This document shows positions 16,320 to 25,629 of a stretch of DNA of 64,000 nucleotides, piece by piece. Under the pieces are notes generated by a model that worked only from the letters and a program-made list of their open reading frames with translations, was not told the origin of the DNA and ran no database searches. Position numbers and translations under genes: made by a program. Within the stretch, counting starts at the first letter, position 1, and the number at the start of each line of letters is the position of its first letter. Source of the stretch: Flavobacterium sp. SUN052 (GTDB lineage Bacteria; Bacteroidota; Bacteroidia; Flavobacteriales; Flavobacteriaceae); contig NZ_JAPQNS010000002.1 in the NCBI RefSeq assembly GCF_028867935.1, positions 186,001 to 250,000 of the forward strand. The letters run 5' to 3'.

Positions 16320-16841
16320 ATGATTAAGAAAATGCTCCTGACGGTGCTTTGTACCGTCTCGTTCAGCGCCATTCAAGCTCAGTCCGAACCCACCGTAACT
16401 TCTTCAGAAACTTCGTTTTACGAACAGATTCCAGGCGTCAGCAATATTATTCAGTTCGCAAAAAAACACCTTCACACTCGCTACCGTTCTGGTGGTACCA
16501 GCCCCAAAGGCTTCGATTGCTCAGGATTCACCCGCTTCTGCTTTAGTAAGTTTGGAATCAACCTACCTCATTCAAGTGCCGCCCAGGGTAATGTAGGCCA
16601 TGCTATTGACGCTGCCGAAGCCCAACCCGGCGATCTCATTTTTTTCAAAGGCCATAGCGCAAGCGGAAGCCGGATTGGCCACGTCGGTATGATCACCGAA
16701 GTAATAGGCGACAAAATCAAATTCATTCACTCAGCCTGGAACGGGGGTATTCGTTACGATTATCTGCACGCTGATTATTACCAGCGTCGTTTTGTGGGCG
16801 TTCGGCGCGTGGCTGCTTTATTATCTGAAAAAGAAAGTTAA
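16320..16841 (+). CDS. Secreted NlpC/P60 (C40) cell-wall peptidase
   Basis: A 173-residue protein with a signal peptide to about residue 20 (SAIQAQ). The C40 papain-like domain covers about 43-165, with catalytic Cys67 in FDCSGF, His121 in RIGHVGMI and a third polar residue, His137, in FIHSAW. This family cleaves peptidoglycan stem peptides, often between D-gamma-glutamyl and diamino acid residues. There is no SH3 or LysM targeting domain, so it is a minimal exported hydrolase. It precedes the cytochrome/oxidoreductase pair by about 100 bases; co-function is not implied. Confidence 0.9.
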   Translation: MIKKMLLTVLCTVSFSAIQAQSEPTVTSSETSFYEQIPGVSNIIQFAKKHLHTRYRSGGTSPKGFDCSGFTRFCFSKFGINLPHSSAAQGNVGHAIDAAEAQPGDLIFFKGHSASGSRIGHVGMITEVIGDKIKFIHSAWNGGIRYDYLHADYYQRRFVGVRRVAALLSEKES

Positions 16842-16944
16842 TTACCTGATTCAAAACCGTAACAATGGGGTAAAGCAGGCAACTCAAAAAAAATGGTATC
16901 TTTCCGGTAAGTTCTGAAAGACTACTTTTTGGGGACGTTCTGCT

Positions 16945-17649
16945 ATGAAGCGCATTGTTGAAAACAAACACCCGCTGGCAATCCGCTGGTTTCACTGGAT
17001 CAACTTCCCGGTGCTGGCGATAATGATCTGGAGCGGCCTGCTTATCTACTGGGCCTGGCATCCTTATAAAATTCAGATCGGCAGCTTCGTGCTGATCGAG
17101 TTTTTTCCCCAATGGTTCTTTAAAGCGCTCAAACTCCCTCGCCGGCTGGCCGAGGGGATGGCCTGGCATTTTGTATTCCAGTGGCTATTCATCATCAATG
17201 GTATCCTCTATGTGGCCTACACGGCCATTTCGGGCGAGTGGCGCTACCTGCTTCCCAAACGCTCATCCTTTCGGGAAGCCTGGCAGGTAGTACTGCATGA
17301 TCTCGGCATCCGAAAAACGCCCCTTCCTGTCGAGAAGTACAACGCGGCTCAGCGCATTGCCTATTCAGCTATTATAGTGATGGGTTTGGGCTCATTTTTA
17401 ACCGGGCTTGCCATCTATAAACCAACCCAGGTCTGGTGGCTCACCGGCTTGTTTGGCGGTTACGAAATGGCCCGGCTCATTCATTTTGCGCTCACTATTG
17501 GTTACGTTCTTTTTTTCGTGGTTCACATTGCTCAGGTCATCAAGGCGGGCTGGAACAACTTCCGAAGTATGGTAGCCGGTTTCGATGTTGTCGATGAAGC
17601 CGCCCCAAGTCCAGCACCAGTTTCTCCACCTCCAACCATTACAGACTAA
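16945..17649 (+). CDS. Cytochrome b561-type membrane subunit
   Basis: A 234-residue integral membrane protein with four helices. It carries histidines at family positions for haem ligation: His17 in AIRWFHWINF, one in GMAWHFVFQW, one in ARLIHFALTIGY and one in LFFVVHIAQV. This is the layout of di-haem b-type cytochromes that serve hydrogenases, thiosulfate reductases and molybdenum enzymes. The C-terminus is a Pro-rich soluble tail. The next gene, a molybdopterin oxidoreductase, starts five bases after its stop, so the two form one enzyme unit at the membrane passing electrons to or from the quinone pool. The direction is not determinable. Confidence 0.85.
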   Translation: MKRIVENKHPLAIRWFHWINFPVLAIMIWSGLLIYWAWHPYKIQIGSFVLIEFFPQWFFKALKLPRRLAEGMAWHFVFQWLFIINGILYVAYTAISGEWRYLLPKRSSFREAWQVVLHDLGIRKTPLPVEKYNAAQRIAYSAIIVMGLGSFLTGLAIYKPTQVWWLTGLFGGYEMARLIHFALTIGYVLFFVVHIAQVIKAGWNNFRSMVAGFDVVDEAAPSPAPVSPPPTITD

Positions 17650-17654
17650 CCATC

Positions 17655-18503
17655 ATGGAGCCGAACGACCAAATACCTGAGCAGCCGAAGCACGAAGACT
17701 CACCCAGCGAGCAGGTGCCACACATGCCCGAGCGCGAAGAACTGACCACCGATCAACAGATTCGTCGGCGGACAATCAAAGCGTTTTCGCTGTTTGGGCT
17801 AGCGAGTATAGTGCCGGTGGGAGTCTGGAAATACATTAACTCGCAACCACGTGTGGCAGGTATTCCCGGGCCTCTTCGTTCGGTGCTGAACGTTAACGAG
17901 CAGATCGCCAACACCTATTTTAGCAACCAGCACCTGGCTCCCACGTTTCCCCTTTCTGAAGCAGCTAAGCAACCCCGCGTCAATGGCCGCGACGGCCTGA
18001 AAGGTGATTTTGATCCCGCAGCCTGGAAATTAAATGTGCAGCAGCCTGATCGGCCAAACATGACGCTGTCGCTGGACGACATCAAGTCGTTGCCCAAACA
18101 TGAGCTGGTTTTCGATTTCAAGTGTGTAGAGGGCTGGAGCCAGGTTCAGCACTGGGGCGGAGCGAGATTATCCGATTTTATAAGCCGATACGGACTCGGC
18201 ACCCGCTCGGGTCAACCCGCCACCAGCGAAGACGATTTCTTCAAGCATGTGGGCATGATGACGCCCAATGGCGGCTATTACGTTGGTCTGGACATCGCAA
18301 GTGCTATGCACCCACAAACCCTATTGGCCTATGAGATGAACGGGCAACCGCTCACTGGGCCACACGGTGCACCTTTACGGTTGATTATACCGGTGAAATA
18401 CGGGGTGAAAAACCTCAAACGAATTGGTACCATCTCGTTCGCCGACGAACGCCCCCGGGATTTCTGGGGCGAACGCGGCTACGATTATCATTTGGGGCTT
18501 TAA
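17655..18503 (+). CDS. Molybdopterin-dependent oxidoreductase, sulfite-oxidase fold
   Basis: A 282-residue protein of the sulfite oxidase/MsrP (YedY) superfamily. The molybdenum-ligand Cys157 lies in DFKCVEGWS. GGARLSDFI, YVGLDIASAMHPQTLLAYEMNG, GPHGAPLRLIIP and YGVKNLKRI complete the pterin-binding pattern. Residues 37-39 are RRR followed by a hydrophobic stretch (IKAFSLFGLASIVPVGVW), suggesting twin-arginine export and membrane anchoring. The first 35 residues are acidic and Pro-rich. It is paired with the cytochrome b gene five bases upstream. The substrate is unknown: methionine sulfoxide reduction as in MsrP or oxidation of a small sulfur compound are possible. It converges with icmF, nine bases between stops. 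Confidence 0.85.
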   Translation: MEPNDQIPEQPKHEDSPSEQVPHMPEREELTTDQQIRRRTIKAFSLFGLASIVPVGVWKYINSQPRVAGIPGPLRSVLNVNEQIANTYFSNQHLAPTFPLSEAAKQPRVNGRDGLKGDFDPAAWKLNVQQPDRPNMTLSLDDIKSLPKHELVFDFKCVEGWSQVQHWGGARLSDFISRYGLGTRSGQPATSEDDFFKHVGMMTPNGGYYVGLDIASAMHPQTLLAYEMNGQPLTGPHGAPLRLIIPVKYGVKNLKRIGTISFADERPRDFWGERGYDYHLGL

Positions 18504-18512
18504 GTAAAGCCT

Positions 18513-21500
18513 TCACATATTCCGACGGTACTGGCCCCCAACAGCGTAAAGTGCACTGCTGAGTTGGCCCAGCGAGCAGACCTTGGCTGCTTCCATAAGA
18601 CTTTCAAAGACGTTCTCACCCGAAAGGGCAGATTTCTGCAACTGTGCCAAAGCCACTTCAGCTGCGTCTTTATTCCGCTCCTGAAACGCCCGGCACGATT
18701 CCACCTGGTAACGCCGTTCCTCTTCCGTTGAGCGGATAACCTCGGCGGGCGTAATGGTTGGTGAACCGTTCGGGTCGAGGAATGTATTGACCCCAACAAT
18801 GGGCAGTTGGCCATTGTGTTTCAGCGTCTCATAATACATCGATTCCTCCTGAATCTTGCTCCGCTGGTACATCCGTTCCATAGCCCCCAAAACGCCACCC
18901 CGCTCGTTAATGGCCAGGAATTCCTGGTAAACAGCTTCTTCAACCAAGTCCGTTAGTTCGTCAACCACAAACGAACCTTGCAGGGGGTTCTCATTTTTGG
19001 TCAGTCCAAACTCGCGGTTAATGATCAATTGAATGGCCATTGCCCGACGCACCGATTCCTCGGTTGGGGTTGTAATGGCCTCGTCGTAGGCGTTGGTGTG
19101 CAGCGAATTGGTGTTGTCGTAAACAGCCAACAAGGCTTGCAGTGTGGTACGAATGTCGTTAAACCCGATCTCCTGCGCGTGCAAACTCCGACCCGATGTC
19201 TGGATGTGGTATTTAAGTTTCTGGCTCCGGTCGTTGGCTTTGTACTTGAACTTCATAGCCTTAGCCCAGATTCGACGTGCCACCCGGCCCATGACCGTGT
19301 ATTCGGGGTCCATTCCATTCGAGAAGAAGAACGAAAGGTTTGGCGCAAAGTCATCAACATGTAAGCCCCGGCTGAGATAATACTCAACAAACGTGAAGCC
19401 GTTCGACAGTGTGAAAGCCAGTTGGGAAATTGGGTTAGCCCCTGCTTCGGCAATGTGATACCCCGAAATCGACACCGAATAGAAATTCTGAACCCGGTTT
19501 TGGGTGAAGTACTCCTGAATATCACCCATCATCCGTAGGGCAAATTCAGTCGAGAAAATGCAGGTGTTCTGTGCCTGGTCTTCCTTCAGAATATCGGCCT
19601 GCACCGTACCCCGTACCTTACGTAGTGTATCAGCCTTGATCTGCTCATATACCTCACGCGGCAATACCTTATCGCCTGTTGTACCCAGCAGTTGGAGTCC
19701 CAAGCCGTTATTACCTTCGGGTAGCGGACCTTGGTAAGCAACTCCGCTGCCCTCACCGCTCACCCCTATCTCCCTCATTTTTTTCTCACACTGCTGATCA
19801 ATCGCTGCGTTCAGGAAAAAGGCCAGCAACATGGGTGCGGGACCGTTTATGGTCATGGATACCGACGTGCTGGGATCACAGAGATCGAAACCGGAATACA
19901 GCTTTTTAGCATCATCCAGCGAGCAAATACTGACGCCGGAGTTGCCTACTTTCCCAAAAATATCCGGGCGTATGGCCGGGTCTTCGCCGTATAGCGTAAC
20001 CGAGTCGAACGCTGTGGAAAGCCGCTTGGCGGGCATATTCTGGGAGACATAGTGGAACCGCCGGTTGGTACGTTCCGGTCCGCCCTCACCCGCAAACATA
20101 CGCGTCGGGTCTTCGCCCTCACGCTTGAGCGGAAACACACCAGCCGCATAAGGAAACTCACCCGGCACGTTTTCGGTCAGGAGCCAGCGTAGCACGTCAC
20201 CCCAATCGCTGTATTTGGGCAAGCTCACTTTAGCAATTTTCAGGTGCGACAGCGTTTCGGTATACAGCGGAAGGCGGATCACTCGGTCGCGCACTTTATA
20301 CTCGTAAAATTCCGCTGTGTAGCGTTGCTGCATAATGGGCCACTGCTGCAATAGGGCACGGCTGTCAGGATGAAGCCGGGATTCGAGGGTTGTGTAAAGG
20401 GTGGTTAATTCACCCTTTAGCGGGCCATCAGCCAGCATCTTAAGCGTTCCATCAATCTGATACAACTGCCGGGCAAGGGCTGTTTGCTCCTGCACAAACT
20501 GGCCGTACCGACGGCTTTCCTCCACAATCTCAGCCAGATAACGCACCCGGTCTCCGGGAATAATGGCTTGAGGCTTGGGATCAGGAGCATGCGTCGACTC
20601 CCTATGTTCCATTCCTATTATTCCCATCAACCGATCAAATAGGGCGTTCATGCCGCCATCATTGAACTGAGCGGCAATGGTGCCGACAATGGGCAGTTGC
20701 TCATCGGGAGTCTCCCAGTTATTGTGATTACGCCGGTATTGCTTGCGAACATCGCGCAAGGCATCCAGCGAGCCACGCTTGTCGAACTTGTTGATGGCAA
20801 TCATATCGGCGAAGTCGAGCATATCGATTTTTTCGAGCTGCGTGGCCGCGCCGTACTCTGCCGTCATCACGTAAAGGGTCTTGTCTGCATGTTCAGTGAT
20901 TTCGGTATCCGACTGCCCGATGCCCGATGTTTCTACAATAATCAGGTCGAAATGAGCGGCTTTGCACACATCGATTGCGTCCTGTACGTGGCGACTCAAA
21001 GCCAGATTCGATTGGCGCGTGGCCAGCGAACGCATATACACACGGGCCGGACCATCGCTATGGTTATGAATGGCATTCATGCGGATACGGTCGCCCAGCA
21101 GTGCCCCACCCGTTTTACGTTTCGAAGGATCAACCGAAATGATAGCCAGCGTTTTATCAGGAAACGTGCGCAGATACCGCAACACCAGTTCATCCACCAG
21201 CGACGATTTACCGGCCCCACCCGTTCCAGTGATACCAAGAACAGGGGATTGTTGTAGAGACCGCACCGGCGGACCGGCAACAATTCCCATTTCGGCCATT
21301 GTAATCAATCTCGGAATATCCTCAACCGACACCTTATTAACGCGATCAATGGGTGGCAATTCAAAATCACATTGGCGTAACAAATCGTCGATCATGCCCT
21401 GTAACCCCATCGACCGGCCATCGTCGGGGCTGTAGATACGCGCAATTCCGTAGGCCTGAAGTTCTGCTATTTCGGAGGGCAGTATGGTGCCTCCTCCCCC

Positions 21501-21818
21501 ACCGAAGATCTTGATATGGCCCGCTCCGCGTTCGTCGAGCAGGTCATACATATACTTGAAGAACTCAACGTGACCGCCCTGATAACTGGTAATGGCAATG
21601 CCCTGAACATCCTCCTGAATAGCGCAATCGACGATTTCAGCCACCGATCGGTTGTGACCGAGGTGAATCACTTCGGCCCCGGATGACTGCATAAGCCGAC
21701 GCATAAGATTAATGGCCGCATCGTGACCATCGAAAAGGGAAGCAGCCGTTACAATGCGGACTTTATGCCGGAGGCCCTTTGTTTGGAGCTGTTCGGGCTG
21801 AACGTCAGTTGTAGTCAT
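18513..21818 (-). CDS. icmF: Fused isobutyryl-CoA mutase with G-protein chaperone
   Basis: A 1,101-residue fusion matching IcmF. Residues 18-150 are a B12-binding domain ([12 protein letters not shown] with cobalt-ligating His32). Residues about 190-420 are a MeaB/ArgK-type GTPase chaperone, with P-loop [16 protein letters not shown] at 195-210, [30 protein letters not shown] and NKFDKRG. Residues about 540-1090 form the mutase barrel ([32 protein letters not shown], then [20 protein letters not shown]). The GVF segment where methylmalonyl-CoA mutase has Tyr supports isobutyryl-CoA as substrate. Adenosylcobalamin-dependent exchange of isobutyryl- and n-butyryl-CoA links valine and fatty-acid metabolism. 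Standalone gene; no mutase-associated genes adjoin it. Confidence 0.92.
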   Translation of the reverse strand: MTTTDVQPEQLQTKGLRHKVRIVTAASLFDGHDAAINLMRRLMQSSGAEVIHLGHNRSVAEIVDCAIQEDVQGIAITSYQGGHVEFFKYMYDLLDERGAGHIKIFGGGGGTILPSEIAELQAYGIARIYSPDDGRSMGLQGMIDDLLRQCDFELPPIDRVNKVSVEDIPRLITMAEMGIVAGPPVRSLQQSPVLGITGTGGAGKSSLVDELVLRYLRTFPDKTLAIISVDPSKRKTGGALLGDRIRMNAIHNHSDGPARVYMRSLATRQSNLALSRHVQDAIDVCKAAHFDLIIVETSGIGQSDTEITEHADKTLYVMTAEYGAATQLEKIDMLDFADMIAINKFDKRGSLDALRDVRKQYRRNHNNWETPDEQLPIVGTIAAQFNDGGMNALFDRLMGIIGMEHRESTHAPDPKPQAIIPGDRVRYLAEIVEESRRYGQFVQEQTALARQLYQIDGTLKMLADGPLKGELTTLYTTLESRLHPDSRALLQQWPIMQQRYTAEFYEYKVRDRVIRLPLYTETLSHLKIAKVSLPKYSDWGDVLRWLLTENVPGEFPYAAGVFPLKREGEDPTRMFAGEGGPERTNRRFHYVSQNMPAKRLSTAFDSVTLYGEDPAIRPDIFGKVGNSGVSICSLDDAKKLYSGFDLCDPSTSVSMTINGPAPMLLAFFLNAAIDQQCEKKMREIGVSGEGSGVAYQGPLPEGNNGLGLQLLGTTGDKVLPREVYEQIKADTLRKVRGTVQADILKEDQAQNTCIFSTEFALRMMGDIQEYFTQNRVQNFYSVSISGYHIAEAGANPISQLAFTLSNGFTFVEYYLSRGLHVDDFAPNLSFFFSNGMDPEYTVMGRVARRIWAKAMKFKYKANDRSQKLKYHIQTSGRSLHAQEIGFNDIRTTLQALLAVYDNTNSLHTNAYDEAITTPTEESVRRAMAIQLIINREFGLTKNENPLQGSFVVDELTDLVEEAVYQEFLAINERGGVLGAMERMYQRSKIQEESMYYETLKHNGQLPIVGVNTFLDPNGSPTITPAEVIRSTEEERRYQVESCRAFQERNKDAAEVALAQLQKSALSGENVFESLMEAAKVCSLGQLSSALYAVGGQYRRNM

Positions 21819-21859
21819 GGTTGGGTTGATATAAATGTTGAGTGATGAAGTTTATGGGA

Positions 21860-21867
21860 CAAAAATA
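21860..21867 (-). promoter_or_regulatory. Bacteroidota -7 box for icmF
   Basis: Reverse-strand TATTTTTG matches TAnnTTTG and lies about 41 bases upstream of the icmF ATG, a more usual leader length than those of the MFS or nspC genes. Confidence 0.45.
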
Positions 21868-21940
21868 CGGAGTTTATGGACAATCAGTGGGTAATCGAGT
21901 TTGTGCTTACTACCTTTAAAGTCTAAACCCCGCTGAACTT

Positions 21941-23233
21941 ATGAATCATTTTTTACGCATTGGCCTCTTTCTGGCCTGTCCATTATTGGTGTCTGCTCAG
22001 CCCGCCTTCGTCCCAAATTACGTTGAAAACATGGTCGGAACGTATACCCTTCCCGACCCTTTGCAACCGCCCAAAAGCGGACGAGTCACGACTGTGCAGC
22101 AGTGGGAAGCGCAACGAGGCTACTGGATCAGTCAGTTTGCGCAGCATGTGTACGGCGAAACCCCCAATCAGCCCGTTAAACTACGCTACGAAACCCGAAG
22201 CGTAACGCCCGACGCCCGGGTAGGCAAAGCTATTCGGAAGCAGATAGCCATTTACATGGATGATTATCCTCAGTTACCGCCTATTGAACTGCTACTGTAT
22301 ATTCCCACAAAAACCAATAGATCGGGTGGAACCAAACCAGCGCCCGTTTTTTTGGGCCTTAATTTTTGCGGCAACCATTGTGTCAGCACCGAAGCAGATA
22401 TTCCCCTTTCAGATCGGTGGGTGGCCGATGCTGGTAACGGCGCATCAGAGCTTAATAGCCAGGGCGAACCACGGGCTACCAAACAAAGCCGGGGCACGCA
22501 GGCACGTCGCTGGCCAATCGACACGATTCTGGCCCGTGGGTATGCGCTGGCTACGGCCTATTATGGCGATATTGAACCTGACCACATAAACGGCTGGCGA
22601 ACGGGCATTCGCTCTGTTTTGGGCGACACAACCAAAGCCGACAACTGGGGAGCCATTGGGGCATGGGCATGGGGCATGAGCCGGATGCTCGACTATCTGG
22701 AAACGGATTCGCTGGTCGATGCGAAACGGGTTATTTCGTTTGGCCATTCGCGAATTGGCAAGGCCGCTTTGTGGGCATCGGCCCAAGACCTACGCTTTGC
22801 GGCCACCATTGCCAACGAAGCGGGCGAGGGGGGAGCTTCGCTGGCCCGGCGCACGTATGGAGAAACCGTAGGTCGTATCAATACGGCTTTCCCTCATTGG
22901 TTCGCTCCCCGCTACAAAACATACAACGACGATGTGCATGCTTTGCCCGTTGATCAGCACATTTTGATGAGTCTGCTGGCACCCCGTCCGCTCTACGTCG
23001 CCAGTGCCGAAGAAGATCGGTGGTCGGACCCAAATGGCGAGTTTTTAAGCGCCAAAGCAGCGGAACCCGTTTATGCACTGTATGGAAAACAGGGTTTAGG
23101 CGCGTCGAGGCTTCCCTCGGTCAACACATCTATTGGTAGTACGATCTCTTACCATATTCGAACGGGTGTTCACGACGTTACCAACTTTGACTGGTGGCAA
23201 TATTTACAATTTGCCGATGATATGGTGAAGTAA
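21941..23233 (+). CDS. CE15 4-O-methyl-glucuronoyl methylesterase
   Basis: A 430-residue secreted alpha/beta-hydrolase with a signal peptide (LLVSAQ, cut near 20). The family nucleophile motif GHSRIGKAALWA is near 267-278, the Glu segment NEAGEGGASLARR near 290, and the catalytic His in GVHDVTNFDWW near 411. DNWGAIGAWAWGMSRMLDYLE is also characteristic. CE15 enzymes cleave ester bonds between lignin alcohols and glucuronic acid of xylan. That suggests plant-biomass use, although no xylanase lies in the window. It precedes the TraB/GumN gene by 19 bases on the same strand; probably co-transcribed but functionally unlinked as far as can be seen. Confidence 0.9.
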   Translation: MNHFLRIGLFLACPLLVSAQPAFVPNYVENMVGTYTLPDPLQPPKSGRVTTVQQWEAQRGYWISQFAQHVYGETPNQPVKLRYETRSVTPDARVGKAIRKQIAIYMDDYPQLPPIELLLYIPTKTNRSGGTKPAPVFLGLNFCGNHCVSTEADIPLSDRWVADAGNGASELNSQGEPRATKQSRGTQARRWPIDTILARGYALATAYYGDIEPDHINGWRTGIRSVLGDTTKADNWGAIGAWAWGMSRMLDYLETDSLVDAKRVISFGHSRIGKAALWASAQDLRFAATIANEAGEGGASLARRTYGETVGRINTAFPHWFAPRYKTYNDDVHALPVDQHILMSLLAPRPLYVASAEEDRWSDPNGEFLSAKAAEPVYALYGKQGLGASRLPSVNTSIGSTISYHIRTGVHDVTNFDWWQYLQFADDMVK

Positions 23234-23252
23234 GAAGTGTGTACTTTTATTT

Positions 23253-24113
23253 ATGAAAACAAAACTGCTTTCGCTCGTTGCAGTTAGCTTGTTGGCCACA
23301 ACTGCTACTGCTCAGGATAACTCCTTACTGTATGAGGTGACGGGTAACAACCTCACTCAACCGTCGTATCTCTATGGTACATTTCACCTCGTTTGCCCCA
23401 ACGATCTGGTGTTGACGGATGCCACCAAAAAGGCCGTCACCGATGCACAACAGTTGTATCTGGAGATTGATATGGATGACCCTAACTTGCAAAGTTCCAT
23501 GATGCAGGGTATGATGCTTACCGGCGGCAAAACGATGAAAGACCTGATGTCGGCCGATGACTATGCCGTGGTGGATAGCTACCTGCAAAAAAACTCCGGG
23601 ATGGGTCTGGCCCAGATAGGTGGTCTGAAACCCATTGCGCTGTACTCGTTTATGATGATGGGCGCGCTTGGTTGCCAACCCGCTTCGTACGACCTGACGC
23701 TAATGCAGATGGCTATTAAAGACAAGAAAGAGATTCTAGGGCTCGAAAAACTGGACGATCAGATGGCTCTTTTCGACAAAGTACCGATGGATAAACAGGT
23801 GTCGATGCTGGCTGATATGGCCCGCAAGCCCGAGGAAGTTCAAAAAGAACTCGCCAGCATGCTGAATGCCTATAAAGCGCAGGACTTGACCAGCATGATG
23901 AAGCAAATGAAAGAAAGTAAGTACGACGGTGGTATCGAAGACTTCGAGGCTGATTTACTGGACAAACGCAACCAGAACTGGATTCCGGTAATCGAAAAAG
24001 CTGCCAAAGAAAAATCAACTCTATTTGCTTTCGGCGCGGGTCACCTCGGTGGCGACAAGGGAGTGATTAAGTTGTTACGGGACAAAGGGTATACGGTTAA
24101 GGGTGTGAAGTAA
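23253..24113 (+). CDS. TraB/GumN-family protein
   Basis: A 286-residue exported protein: signal peptide to about residue 20 (TTATAQ), then the family N-terminal motif YLYGTFHLV near 43 and the C-terminal motif FGAGHLGGDKGVIKLLRDKGY near 262. Tiki/TraB/GumN members share these two motifs; animal Tiki proteins are metalloproteases using such residues, and the bacterial members are largely uncharacterised. A central region is rich in Met (MMQGMMLTGGKTMKDLM and YSFMMMGALG). Its stop converges with the permease gene, 13 bases apart. Family assignment is firm, function is not. Confidence 0.85.
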   Translation: MKTKLLSLVAVSLLATTATAQDNSLLYEVTGNNLTQPSYLYGTFHLVCPNDLVLTDATKKAVTDAQQLYLEIDMDDPNLQSSMMQGMMLTGGKTMKDLMSADDYAVVDSYLQKNSGMGLAQIGGLKPIALYSFMMMGALGCQPASYDLTLMQMAIKDKKEILGLEKLDDQMALFDKVPMDKQVSMLADMARKPEEVQKELASMLNAYKAQDLTSMMKQMKESKYDGGIEDFEADLLDKRNQNWIPVIEKAAKEKSTLFAFGAGHLGGDKGVIKLLRDKGYTVKGVK

Positions 24114-24126
24114 ATCTTGGTTTTGA

Positions 24127-25377
24127 TCACTTCTTAAACGACAACGCTTTTATCGGGTCGATCCGGTTAACAACCAGCGTGGGAAGCCACAGTACAGCCG
24201 CAATAATGAACATAGTGGCCAGATTGAGCATACCGATAACAGGCCAGTTCCATTCAATTGGAACAAAGCTCATGAAGTAATTCTTGGGATCGAGAGGAAT
24301 CAGTTTGAAGCGATCCTGCACAAAGCAGAAGCCCAGCCCAACGGCGTTGCCAATCAGTAAACCCCACCCAACCATATTCAGGCCAACATACAAAAACACG
24401 CGACGAAGTAAGTTTTCGGGGCTCCCAAGGGCTTTCAGCAGGCCAATCATAGGCGTTCGTTCCATCATCAACACCAGCAACACCGACACCATGTTGAAGC
24501 TGGCCACAAATAGAATCAACACCAGAAACACAAGCGTGTTCCGATCCAAAAGCACCATCCAGTCGAATAAGGGACTGTACTGATCGGTGACCCGAACGAG
24601 CCGGTAATCGGGAGGGATCTGGTCGAACACTCGCTTATAAGCTAAGTCGAGCTGGCTAAAATCCCTCACAAAAATCTCGAAACTCCCAACCCGGTCGGGT
24701 GTCCAGTTGTTGAGCCGCTGGATCAGCCGAAGGTCGCCTAGCACAATTTGCTTATCGAACTCTTCCAGGCCGGTCATGTATATTCCCACTACTGTCAGTT
24801 TGCGGGGGCGCGGCTGGGTGCCTCCCAAAAAATACGTAATTACGGATTGGCCTACCTTAATCTTAAGCTGATCGGCCAGAAACTGACTCACCAGTATTTC
24901 AGTCGAATACGCCGGGCCATCGGGTTCGCTCGATGCCGAATCAGCGCGGATAGTAGGCACTCGTCCTGCAACCAGTGACTGCTCAATCAGTTGCCAGTTG
25001 TAGTCAGGGCCCACCCCTTTCATTACTACACCGGCAAGTTCGTCGGGGGTTTTCAGGATGCCCGCTTTCAGAGCAACTGCCTGCACGTGAGCAATGTCGG
25101 GGTTAGTCTGGACCTTTTTAAAAAATGGCGTATTGGTTGAAATGGGAGCTTCTTCATACGACATGTTCGCGGTGAACTTGCTCACTTGCAAATGAGCACC
25201 AAATAGAAAAATCTTCTCCTGAATGGTGCGTTTGAAGCCAAACAACACTGCGAAAGCTACAATCATGACGGCCAGCCCAACGGCGATACTGGCAATGCCG
25301 ACCTTGGTGACAGTAGCCGAAAAACTTTCGATGGGAGCCCGCCGAATGCGACGGGCCAGAAAAAACGGGACGTTCAA
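24127..25377 (-). CDS. LolC/LolE-type ABC transporter permease (FtsX fold)
   Basis: A 416-residue membrane protein with one N-terminal helix (about 27-50, GIASIAVGLAVMIVAFAVLFGF), a large periplasmic domain (about 55-265) and three C-terminal helices (about 275-300, 320-345, 380-405). This is the topology of FtsX/LolCE permeases that extract lipoproteins from the inner membrane. The start appears to be TTG at 25377, since PFFLARRIRR directly follows and is the usual N-terminus of the family; no upstream ATG is in frame nearby. A TTACCTAGTTAC element lies six bases before that TTG. No ATPase partner is adjacent. It may serve lipoprotein sorting, but macrolide-type export cannot be excluded. 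Confidence 0.82.
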   Translation of the reverse strand: MNVPFFLARRIRRAPIESFSATVTKVGIASIAVGLAVMIVAFAVLFGFKRTIQEKIFLFGAHLQVSKFTANMSYEEAPISTNTPFFKKVQTNPDIAHVQAVALKAGILKTPDELAGVVMKGVGPDYNWQLIEQSLVAGRVPTIRADSASSEPDGPAYSTEILVSQFLADQLKIKVGQSVITYFLGGTQPRPRKLTVVGIYMTGLEEFDKQIVLGDLRLIQRLNNWTPDRVGSFEIFVRDFSQLDLAYKRVFDQIPPDYRLVRVTDQYSPLFDWMVLLDRNTLVFLVLILFVASFNMVSVLLVLMMERTPMIGLLKALGSPENLLRRVFLYVGLNMVGWGLLIGNAVGLGFCFVQDRFKLIPLDPKNYFMSFVPIEWNWPVIGMLNLATMFIIAAVLWLPTLVVNRIDPIKALSFKK

Positions 25378-25381
25378 GGAG

Positions 25382-25423
25382 TGGTAACTAGGTAATTAAT
25401 AAATGAGGGAACCAGGTTATTCA
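25382..25423. repeat. Seven-base-periodic intergenic repeat, GTWACTAGGT family
   Basis: Read in sevens: TGGTAAC, TAGGTAA, TTAATAA, ATGAGGG, AACCAGG, TTATTCA. The core GTAACTAGGTAA (25384-25395) lies six bases upstream of the TTG start of the permease. It matches cores at 4676-4687 and, inverted, 13358-13369. Confidence 0.55.
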
Positions 25424-25629
25424 TTATTGCTTAACCCCGCCATAAAAGTAAGAGTTTTGTTTTTCTGAGCCGACGGAAAATAGTAGTAGGTTTCAACTAA
25501 TCGACAGCCTTATGCTATCTGCTGTAACCGGGTTAGTCGTTAAGAATTATACCCGTCAATAATGATTTAAGGAGAAACCGGTGTTTGAGGAGTTTGTCAA
25601 TGAGTTAACGCTTGCTAGCAAACGCCACC

